Source: Casp-Chloro-G3 sp002816715 (lineage in GTDB: Bacteria > Chloroflexota > Dehalococcoidia > Lucifugimonadales > UBA3495). From it: DNA of 7,141 bases. The translations under genes were made by a program, and so were the position numbers. Numbering within the stretch: the stretch's first letter is position 1; each line of letters opens with the position of its first letter. Positions 1-5,255 of the stretch are shown here, in pieces. The stretch is from assembly GCA_027623815.1 (NCBI GenBank), contig JAQBUV010000106.1, forward strand, positions 1 through 7,141, read 5' to 3'. A model generated the notes under the pieces. That model saw only the letters and a list, made by a program, of their open reading frames with translations, was not told the origin of the DNA and did no database searches.

Positions 1-238
1 ACCAATTTTGACTTTTGAGACTGGTTCATTGAGCCTATAGAGACTCTGCGGGTTTCACCTTGGTATCGGTTTAGAAACCTACTACTAGAAACCTACTAAC
101 TGAAGGCACAGACATTTTCGGGACGTTGGAGACACTACCGGCAAGGGTCACACCACCACTTTACCCAATAGTCCAACCATCGCTTTGACGATTACCTCTG
201 CGGATAAGGTCTTCGTGACCTACGCCAGTTTAGATGTA
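1..238. other. Left-edge region without a confident gene
   Basis: No frame is open across this stretch. On the + strand a frame entering from the left edge stops at 38-40, so a gene ending there cannot be excluded. A second + frame is open from 104 to a TGA at 266-268 and reads through the terminator hairpin. Its translation includes a Thr-rich, alternating hydrophobic run (ALTITSADKVFVTYASLDV) that resembles a beta-strand protein fragment, but it has no start codon with a ribosome site. It may be a decayed gene end or chance. The terminator just downstream implies that a transcription unit arrives from the left. Confidence 0.3.
72..98. repeat. Short tandem direct repeat, 13 bp x 2, period 14
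   Basis: The 13-mer TAGAAACCTACTA occurs at 72-84 and again at 86-98 with one base between the copies. It lies in non-coding sequence. Slipped-strand duplication is the simplest origin, and no function is evident. Confidence 0.8.
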
Positions 239-266
239 GCGCGCCGCTCTACAACGGCGCGCTTTT
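239..266 (+). terminator. Rho-independent terminator
   Basis: GCGCGCCG at 239-246 pairs perfectly with CGGCGCGC at 255-262 (8 bp, all G-C), with an 8-base loop and a TTTT run at 263-266. This is a canonical intrinsic terminator for + strand transcription. No complete gene precedes it in the window, so it probably closes a unit that starts left of the edge. It insulates the RdhA-like gene from upstream transcription. Confidence 0.85.
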
Positions 267-405
267 GAGTTCTGATATTTAGGGTGTGACTGCCCACTAT
301 CGGGGTGTTCTTTACGATTTACAGTAATGTAAAGACGAATTTCGGCTATCAATGGGAGAATGTGCATCTTTTCCTGAATGTAAAATATCGAGCGTATAAA
401 TAACC

Positions 406-434
406 TTGACAACTAAATTCCAGCGGTTTATTGT
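406..434 (+). promoter_or_regulatory. Candidate sigma-70-type promoter for the RdhA-like gene
   Basis: A perfect -35 hexamer TTGACA (406-411) is followed after 17 bases by TATTGT (429-434), which matches the -10 consensus at four of six positions. Transcription would begin about 45-50 bases before the ATG at 489. The element ACAACTAAATTCC (409-421) overlaps the -35 box and recurs with one mismatch upstream of the flavin monooxygenase gene, so a regulator could bind here. The assignment rests on consensus matching only. Confidence 0.45.
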
Positions 435-488
435 ATACGGCAAGGTTCAACCAATAAACTCCGCAGCAAACTTGAAGGAGGAACCAGG

Positions 489-1772
489 ATGCTAAAAATA
501 GGCCATGAGATTGTCCGACCAGGGAAGAATTTCAATGATGAACCAGTAACCTTCAGGATTCCCGAAGAATTGGAAACGGTGCCCGGTGTTCCCACCAATC
601 AGCGAGAGGTTGACTGGTATGCCCGCGAGTATCCGCTGGAAAGCATGAACGTCACCGAGCGCGCCTCCCGGGACTGGGCTAACACCATGCGCGACCAGCA
701 CGTAGAAATGCGGGAGATTCGCAAGGAACACGAGAAGCTGAACCGTCCGCTGATCATGGCCTGCCGCGCCTCCGCCGATTTGCAGCCTACCGCGGAACCC
801 ACCGGCGAGGATGTCTCGCAGCTAATCAAGGACAAGGCACGCGAGTTGGGTTTCGTCGAAGTTGGAATAACGGCGTTCGACCACCGCTACACCTATCAGA
901 GCAAGAAAGACCATACTACGGTTTATCCCCACTTTGTCGCTCTCGCCTACGAGCAGGACTTTGAGCCAACCCAGACGATTCCCAGCGTAGACGCCGAGAT
1001 AGTCCACTCCAGCACCTACCGGACGGAAGGCGCGGCCGCCCTTGAGTTGGGCAATTTCATCCGCACTCTCGGCTATCATGCTCAGGTCATGGGCTCTGGC
1101 GACTCCGTTACGGTCTACAAGCCGTTGCACGTGGCCGCCGGTGTCGGTCAGCAGGGCGCTTGCGGCTACTTGCTCACCCCCCACGTCGGCTCCCGCTGCC
1201 GGTTGGTGGGACTCACCACTGATGCCAATGTTAGCTATGACAAGCCCGTAGACTACGGAATCCATGCTTTCTGCCAGGTCTGTCAGGTCTGCGTCAACCG
1301 CTGCCCCGGCCGCGCTCTAATGCGCGACAAGATCTGGTGGCGCGGCGTTGAGAAGAACAAGCTCTACTTCAAGCGCTGCCGCCCGGTCATGGCTCGCTAC
1401 CTGGGCTGTGGCATTTGCATGAAAGTCTGCCCCATCCAGAAGTACGGCCTGGGCGCCGTCATGGATCACTACGCCGCCACCGGACAGGTCCTGGGCAAGG
1501 GCACCCATGATCTGGAAGGCTACGAGCTAGAGGGCAAGGGCTACTTTGGGCCTGGCGAACTGCCCGTGTTCGAGCCCAACTTCTTCAGCGTAATGCCCCA
1601 CGGCAACGAGTTTGAATGGAGCTTTGAGCAGTTCAAAACCAAGGCCAAGGCCGCCGGTGGCGCAATCACCGAGGACATGCTGGAACAGTTCCGGTCTGAG
1701 ATGTCAAGTCACTTGGGCAATGAGACCACCGACCAGTTGTCGATGATGGATCAGGACGCCGACTACATCTAA
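489..1772 (+). CDS. Reductive dehalogenase-like (RdhA family) double-[4Fe-4S] protein, no export signal
   Basis: This 427-residue protein matches the RdhA family. RdhA enzymes use cobalamin and two [4Fe-4S] clusters to remove halogens reductively. An N-terminal segment (1-105) is followed by the RdhA/QueG-like core: a GFVEVGITAF strand near 121-130, a conserved Tyr-containing stretch (STYRTEGAAA, 175-184, Tyr177) that may hold the catalytic Tyr, IRTLGYHAQV at 191-200, and AGVGQQGACGYLLTPHVG at 217-234, where known RdhAs usually read GE-GR-G. DKPVDYGIHAFC leads into cluster one (Cys262, 265, 268, 272). Cluster two is Cys297, 307, 310, 314 followed by Pro. There is no twin-arginine signal and no RdhB-type membrane anchor gene nearby, so it is probably cytoplasmic and not a respiratory terminal reductase. 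The start is fixed by AAGGAGG at 475-481, seven bases before ATG. It is shorter than most RdhAs (about 450-550). Dehalogenation itself is unproven; a non-dehalogenating cobalamin/Fe-S reductase is possible. Confidence 0.85.
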   Translation: MLKIGHEIVRPGKNFNDEPVTFRIPEELETVPGVPTNQREVDWYAREYPLESMNVTERASRDWANTMRDQHVEMREIRKEHEKLNRPLIMACRASADLQPTAEPTGEDVSQLIKDKARELGFVEVGITAFDHRYTYQSKKDHTTVYPHFVALAYEQDFEPTQTIPSVDAEIVHSSTYRTEGAAALELGNFIRTLGYHAQVMGSGDSVTVYKPLHVAAGVGQQGACGYLLTPHVGSRCRLVGLTTDANVSYDKPVDYGIHAFCQVCQVCVNRCPGRALMRDKIWWRGVEKNKLYFKRCRPVMARYLGCGICMKVCPIQKYGLGAVMDHYAATGQVLGKGTHDLEGYELEGKGYFGPGELPVFEPNFFSVMPHGNEFEWSFEQFKTKAKAAGGAITEDMLEQFRSEMSSHLGNETTDQLSMMDQDADYI

Positions 1773-1791
1773 CATCAGAGAATTGTCCCAA

Positions 1792-1880
1792 CTAGGCTGA
1801 GCCAAGGTTTAACACTCTTTACTCAGCTAGAACGGGCTATCGAGGGCCAGCATTCTCCAACCGGTGTGCTGGCCCTCGAT
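1792..1880. terminator. Two consecutive hairpins downstream of the RdhA-like gene
   Basis: The first hairpin pairs CTAGGCTGAG (1792-1801) with CTCAGCTAG (1822-1830), with one bulged G and a 20-base loop. The second is a perfect 14-bp stem: 1839-1852 (beginning ATCGAGGG) with 1867-1880 (ending CCCTCGAT) and a 14-base loop. Neither is followed by a T run on either strand, so neither is a canonical intrinsic terminator. They may stabilise the mRNA 3' end, assist rho-dependent termination, or be a protein site. Confidence 0.5.
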
Positions 1881-1987
1881 TATTGGAATTACCCATTTAC
1901 AATTTGGCAGGGAATAACATCGGCGGTTAATCTCAATACACTAAGGGTTAGTTCTAGAAAAGCTGTCACAACTCAGGAGACTAATTT

Positions 1988-2392
1988 ATGGAGCGAGTTT
2001 CTATACTGGAAGCATCACGAATCTTGAACCTGAGCCAGGCGTCAGTCCGACAGCACATTCGTGATGGAAAGCTCAAGGCCCACCGGGAATCTGGCCAACA
2101 GGGCAACAGTTGGATGGTTGAACTCCCAGAGGATGGTTGGGTCGACAGTCAAAAAGAGTCTTTTATCCAGATGGCCCAACAGATGTCGCCCTGGTGGTGG
2201 CCTAACGCCGCCAGAACCGGCCTGGTTCATTACGTGGCGGACGTAGGGATAGAAGAGACAGTCCCTGTATTCCTCTGCGGCTTGATCGGCGAGAACATCT
2301 GGGACGCGAGCAATCATACCGAAGAACAGCGTTGTGCGGAATGCTTGCGCATTGTCCTTGAACGCGAATTGCCTTTGTCGGCCAGCCAGTGA
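1988..2392 (+). CDS. Excisionase/MerR-like helix-turn-helix protein with unrecognised C-terminal domain
   Basis: The protein has 134 residues. Residues 3-45 match the excisionase-type/MerR-like winged HTH pattern: SILEASRILNLSQASVRQHI forms the helix-turn-helix, followed by DGKLKAHRE and a wing ending in SWMVELPE. It should therefore bind DNA. Residues 60-134 are unrecognised: MSPWWWP has three consecutive Trp, then come VHYVADVG and FLCGLIGENIW, and a CAEC pair (Cys116, Cys119; also Cys97) sits near the C-terminus. With only three Cys a complete zinc site would need His help. The start is supported by AGGAGA at 1975-1980, seven bases before ATG. There is no integrase or other mobility gene in the window, so a stand-alone transcriptional regulator is as likely as an excisionase. 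It follows the RdhA-like gene by 215 bases and hairpins, so it is probably transcribed separately. Confidence 0.75.
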   Translation: MERVSILEASRILNLSQASVRQHIRDGKLKAHRESGQQGNSWMVELPEDGWVDSQKESFIQMAQQMSPWWWPNAARTGLVHYVADVGIEETVPVFLCGLIGENIWDASNHTEEQRCAECLRIVLERELPLSASQ

Positions 2393-2532
2393 ATCTGGTT
2401 TTGGCGAGGCCAGTCCCTACAATTGCCTCAACCAACTCGCATACCGGTACACATGATTGCGCCAATGCTCCTCGGTTTATGCTAAGCTCATTTTCTCCAG
2501 CATCACTGAGTTAAATATTGGGAATTAAGAAT

Positions 2533-2553
2533 ATGTCCAGAGATATAGCATGA
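2533..2553 (+). CDS. Putative upstream mini-ORF 1 (6 codons)
   Basis: ATG TCC AGA GAT ATA GCA TGA encodes MSRDIA. Its TGA (2551-2553) overlaps the next ATG (2550-2552) as ATGA, the classic arrangement for coupled reinitiation. Only a weak purine stretch (GGGAAT) precedes it. Translation is unproven; its position in a chain leading to the 88-residue gene is the reason to list it. Confidence 0.3.
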   Translation: MSRDIA

Positions 2554-2567
2554 GTACCTACCCATGA
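2550..2567 (+). CDS. Putative upstream mini-ORF 2 (5 codons)
   Basis: ATG AGT ACC TAC CCA TGA encodes MSTYP. Its stop (2565-2567) overlaps the ATG of the 88-residue gene (2564-2566) as ATGA. It is the duplicated start of that gene: the copy is 14 bases upstream, hence out of frame, and terminates immediately. It could pass ribosomes to the main start, which has no ribosome site of its own, or it could be a by-product of the duplication. Confidence 0.3.
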   Translation: MSTYP

Positions 2568-2576
2568 GTACCTACC
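2550..2576. repeat. Tandem duplication of a start-codon region, period 14
   Basis: ATGAGTACCTACC at 2550-2562 is repeated exactly at 2564-2576 with one intervening base. The copy includes the start codon and first four codons of the downstream gene. Because 14 is not a multiple of three, the upstream copy is in another frame. Confidence 0.9.
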
Positions 2577-2830
2577 ATTGGTATCATAAGGCACAAGCGC
2601 AGGTGAAGAAATTTCTCCCTGACTTGGACCCTGACCTTGAAGTTGAAGTGGAAGAGACTGAGATCACGCTTAATGATGGCGGCAAAGACTACAAAACGTT
2701 CTCATTAGTCTTTTCTCATGTTTCAAATCCCAATCTCCGTTGGACCATGGAGATTCAAGAAAACGACGGATTTATCGATAACGAACTGGAAAGTGTGATC
2801 AGAAGGATCTATTTTGCAAGAGTGGAGTGA
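2564..2830 (+). CDS. Small acidic protein of unknown function
   Basis: I do not recognise the family of this 88-residue soluble protein. It begins with an aromatic/basic segment (STYHWYHKAQAQVKKFLPDL), followed by a strongly acidic run (DPDLEVEVEETEI, about 22-34), and then alternating hydrophobic stretches (TFSLVFSHV; LRWTMEIQE) that suggest a small alpha/beta fold. There is no signal peptide, membrane segment or Cys. The start at 2564 is the only in-frame ATG after the TAG at 2546-2548, yet no Shine-Dalgarno sequence precedes it. Instead it overlaps the stop of an upstream mini-ORF. The GMC oxidoreductase gene follows 100 bases later with its own ribosome site and no obvious terminator between, so co-transcription is possible. 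Confidence 0.6.
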   Translation: MSTYHWYHKAQAQVKKFLPDLDPDLEVEVEETEITLNDGGKDYKTFSLVFSHVSNPNLRWTMEIQENDGFIDNELESVIRRIYFARVE

Positions 2831-2930
2831 CTAGAACCGGATACCAACAGAATTGCCAACCGCTACACCCATAGTCTCTGGGCATAGTTCTTGGTGTCAG
2901 AATCCACCTTGAAGCTGAAGAGGAAGAAGC

Positions 2931-4478
2931 ATGAAGTACGACGCGATCGTTATTGGCTCCGGCTCAGCGGGGTCGATTATTGCGACCCGGCTTACTGAAG
3001 ACCCCAACCGGCACGTCCTACTGCTGGAAGCCGGACCGGATTATCCAGACTTTGATCGCCTCCCCGATGAAGTGAAGTTCGGCTACTCGACCGAAGCCGA
3101 CGTGATGACCAGTGACCACAACTGGCAGTTCACGGGCCGGGCCACTGATACCGCTACCGCCATGATGGTGCCCAGGGGAAAGGTCACCGGCGGTTCCAGC
3201 GCCATCAATGGCCAGGTGTTCTTGCGCGGAGTGCCGGAGGACTACGATAGCTGGGCCTCAATGGGGAATGACGAATGGAGCTTTGAGAAATGTCTGCCTT
3301 CTTTCCGCAAGGTGGAGACGGACACCGACTTTCACGACGACTTTCACGGCAACGACGGCCCAATCATCGCCCGCCGCTTCAAGTGGGAGGATTGGCTGCC
3401 AGCTCAAGTAGCGTTTTACGCTGCGTGTAAGGCCGCTGGTTTCCCCGATTGTCCTGACCACAATGACCCCGACTCTACTGGTGTCGGGCCAACGCCCCTC
3501 AACAATCCCAACGGCATCCGCTGGAGCACAGCCCTGGGTTACCTGGACCCGGCCCGGCACCGCCTCAATCTCACGCTAAGGCCCAATTGCACCGTGCACC
3601 GCATTCTGTTCCAGGGAAACCGCGCCGTCGGCGTAGAGGTGGAGAGCGACGGTGAAAAGTTCGTCGTCGAGTCCGACCAGATTATCCTCAGCGCCGGAGC
3701 CATTGGCTCGCCGCAAATCTTGATGCTTTCCGGCATTGGACCTCAAGAACACCTGCAAAGCCTGGGCATACCCGTTTTGACTGACCTGCCCGGCGTGGGG
3801 CAAAACCTGAGAGACCACCCGGCGGTGTGGGTGACCTGGAAGACCAAAGAGGGCTTTGCCCTGGACGGCTTGGCCCCACGAATGCAGGTGACCCTACGCT
3901 ATACCGCCGATGGCTCCCACCTGCGCAACGACATGAAAATCAGCATGCAGTCCTTTGCCACCGGGCGGGTTAACGAGGGCGGCAACCGCATGGCGCCATT
4001 GGGGATTCGCATTACCGGGGGCATCTATCTAGCTGCCGGAGCCGGTGAGTTGAAATTAGCTTCTGCCGACCCCAACGTGCAGCCTATCCTGGACTACAAC
4101 TATCTGCAAGACCCCTTCGACCGCGACCGGCTGCGGGAAATGGTACGGCTCTGCCTGGAACTGGGTGAGCATGAAAGCTTCAGAGATATTATCGAGGAGA
4201 GAGTCGATCCCACCGACGCCGATCTGGCCAACGATGAAACCTTGGACGAGTGGATTGCGCGCGAGGTAACCACTTCGCAGCACATATCCTGCACCTGCAA
4301 GATGGGGCCTGCGTCGGATGCGATGGCGGTGGTGGACCAGTATGGCAAAGTACACGGGCTAGAAGGACTGCGCGTTGCCGACGCTTCGATTATGCCGGAC
4401 TGCATCCGCGCCAATACCAACGTCACCACCATGATGATGGGTGAACGGGTGGCCGAGTTTATTCTCCAGGGGAAATAG
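2931..4478 (+). CDS. GMC family FAD-dependent oxidoreductase (choline dehydrogenase-like)
   Basis: This 515-residue protein has the full glucose-methanol-choline layout and normal length. An N-terminal Rossmann FAD site is seen as VIGSGSAG (G9, G11, G14), with Glu33 in LLLEAGPD binding the ribose. Signature one is PRGKVTGGSSAINGQVFLRG (81-100). Signature two is GAIGSPQILMLSGIG (256-270), followed by LPGVGQNLRDHP (286-297). The C-terminal catalytic part has His451 in QHISCTCKMG and, after LRVADASIMP (480-489), Asn497 in NTNVTTMMMGERVAEFI. This His-Asn pair is the choline oxidase/BetA-type active site, rather than the His-His pair of glucose oxidase. It should oxidise an alcohol to an aldehyde or ketone in the cytoplasm using FAD; the substrate cannot be read. 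AGGA (2921-2924) precedes the ATG by six bases. It is convergent with the XRE gene, 40 bases apart. Confidence 0.93.
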   Translation: MKYDAIVIGSGSAGSIIATRLTEDPNRHVLLLEAGPDYPDFDRLPDEVKFGYSTEADVMTSDHNWQFTGRATDTATAMMVPRGKVTGGSSAINGQVFLRGVPEDYDSWASMGNDEWSFEKCLPSFRKVETDTDFHDDFHGNDGPIIARRFKWEDWLPAQVAFYAACKAAGFPDCPDHNDPDSTGVGPTPLNNPNGIRWSTALGYLDPARHRLNLTLRPNCTVHRILFQGNRAVGVEVESDGEKFVVESDQIILSAGAIGSPQILMLSGIGPQEHLQSLGIPVLTDLPGVGQNLRDHPAVWVTWKTKEGFALDGLAPRMQVTLRYTADGSHLRNDMKISMQSFATGRVNEGGNRMAPLGIRITGGIYLAAGAGELKLASADPNVQPILDYNYLQDPFDRDRLREMVRLCLELGEHESFRDIIEERVDPTDADLANDETLDEWIAREVTTSQHISCTCKMGPASDAMAVVDQYGKVHGLEGLRVADASIMPDCIRANTNVTTMMMGERVAEFILQGK

Positions 4479-4518
4479 GTTTTGTGGAGGAGTTAATAAA
4501 ACACCACCGGCTACGACT

Positions 4519-4875
4519 CTAGGTGGAAGATATCTCGTGATGAGCTGGGTCAATATCGTAGCGACCGCCCCGGAGCCAAGTAGAATCGACATACCCCATG
4601 CTTTCATCATGAGCCTCAATTTGTTGTCGACTTAACTCATTGGCGGTTTTGGCAGACGTCTTGGGGGAGGCCTTGGGCTTTTCAGGTCTTGGTAAGAACT
4701 CAATCTGCTCAAAGGTAATCTCGAGTATTTCGCGCAACTTCTTGAGGTTACTGAGTCGGGGTTCATAGATACCCCGTTCCCATGCTGAAACCAGGGTATG
4801 CTTGATTCCCATCTTGTCTGCTAGTTGCCGTTGGGTCAGGAGCTTCCTGCGCCGTGCCTGGGCCAATGTAGGCAT
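4519..4875 (-). CDS. XRE-family helix-turn-helix transcriptional regulator
   Basis: The protein has 118 residues. Residues 4-58 form a Cro/C1-type five-helix HTH: LTQRQLADKMGIKHTLVSAWERG carries the Q-LA-xxG-x(4)-S-WERG signature, followed by EPRLSNLKKLREILEITFEQ. After LPRPEKPKASPK comes a basic, probably disordered linker, and then a polar tail (80-118; IEAHDESMGYVD, WLRGGRYDIDPAHHE) that I do not recognise and that may sense a ligand or dimerise. The start is fixed by GAGGAGG on the - strand (complement of 4880-4886), four bases before the ATG. Its upstream region holds a 12-bp palindrome and neighbouring inverted repeats about 40-70 bases from the start codon, a usual place for autoregulation. 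It is divergent from the flavin monooxygenase gene and convergent with the GMC gene, so either could be a target. Confidence 0.88.
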   Translation of the reverse strand: MPTLAQARRRKLLTQRQLADKMGIKHTLVSAWERGIYEPRLSNLKKLREILEITFEQIEFLPRPEKPKASPKTSAKTANELSRQQIEAHDESMGYVDSTWLRGGRYDIDPAHHEISST

Positions 4876-4915
4876 GATTCCTCCTCGATTTTCTGGATGC
4901 TTATAATAATAGTAT

Positions 4916-4942
4916 TCAACTAGTTGATTCAGCGCTGATCAA
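4916..4942. promoter_or_regulatory. Palindrome cluster, candidate XRE operator
   Basis: TCAACTAGTTGA (4916-4927) is a perfect 12-bp palindrome. Immediately next to it TCAGCGCTGA (4929-4938) is a perfect 10-bp palindrome. TTGAT (4924-4928) and ATCAA (4938-4942) form a further inverted pair around the second one. The cluster lies upstream of the XRE start codon, near where its -35 box would be, as expected for an autoregulatory operator of a dimeric Cro/C1-type repressor. Binding is inferred only from position and symmetry. Confidence 0.5.
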
Positions 4943-4967
4943 TTATAACCGAGAAAATTTACTGGAA

Positions 4968-4998
4968 AATTACATAGCTAAATTACATAGCTAAATTA
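4968..4998. repeat. 13-bp tandem repeat, 2.4 copies
   Basis: AATTACATAGCTA occurs at 4968-4980 and 4981-4993, followed by a partial third copy AATTA (4994-4998). Each full unit contains the palindrome TAGCTA, so the array offers evenly spaced symmetrical sites 13 bases apart. It lies between two divergent genes and could be iterated regulator sites or simple slippage. Confidence 0.8.
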
Positions 4999-5212
4999 GA
5001 TTTTTCTGTTATAAAGCTGTTAGAGGCTGCTCAAGCTTAGAAGGATTGCCCCAGCCCAGATCAGCGGGATTTGGTGAGGACTAATTTGGCGCAAATCTCA
5101 TGAATACCGGGTAGCTGACGATGGCTACAACCCCCACCAAGCTATAAGCTACATCGGAAATAATGGATACGGCTGATACCTCCTATTAATGTAGCTTTAA
5201 CAACTAGATTCC

Positions 5213-5221
5213 TGATAGAAT
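5213..5221 (+). promoter_or_regulatory. Candidate extended -10 promoter of the monooxygenase gene
   Basis: TGATAGAAT combines a TG-N extension with TAGAAT, which matches TATAAT at five of six positions. It lies about 35 bases before the ATG at 5256. There is no good -35 hexamer at the right spacing, which an extended -10 element can compensate for. The upstream element ACAACTAGATTCC (5200-5212) abuts it and resembles one at the RdhA-like promoter. Confidence 0.4.
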
Positions 5222-5255
5222 CATACCGTCAAACAACTGAATAGGAGGGCCTATT

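Larger units (their letters stand above)
4876..5255. other. Divergent regulatory region between the XRE and monooxygenase genes
   Basis: This 380-base AT-rich stretch has no credible gene; the few internal ATGs give only very short frames without ribosome sites. From left to right it holds the XRE ribosome site, an AT-rich probable -10 area for XRE (complement of about 4900-4912), the palindrome cluster, the 13-bp tandem repeat, and the extended -10 promoter candidate and ribosome site of the monooxygenase gene. Both flanking genes should be controlled from here. Confidence 0.6.

Noticed and set aside
230..412. 60-codon - strand frame
   Set aside because: It overlaps the terminator and the promoter candidate, has basic low-complexity composition and no ribosome site.
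822..1265. 147-codon - strand frame inside the RdhA-like gene
   Set aside because: It is antisense shadow of a gene whose family motifs are clear on the + strand.
489..1772. Epoxyqueuosine reductase (QueG) as the identity of the Fe-S protein
   Set aside because: The folds are related, but the long N-terminal segment, TYRTEGAAA, the DKPVDYG lead-in and the C-terminal region fit RdhA better. It is not fully excluded.
4056..4432. Overlapping - strand frames of about 100 codons inside the GMC gene
   Set aside because: Shadow frames opposite the conserved GMC C-terminal domain.
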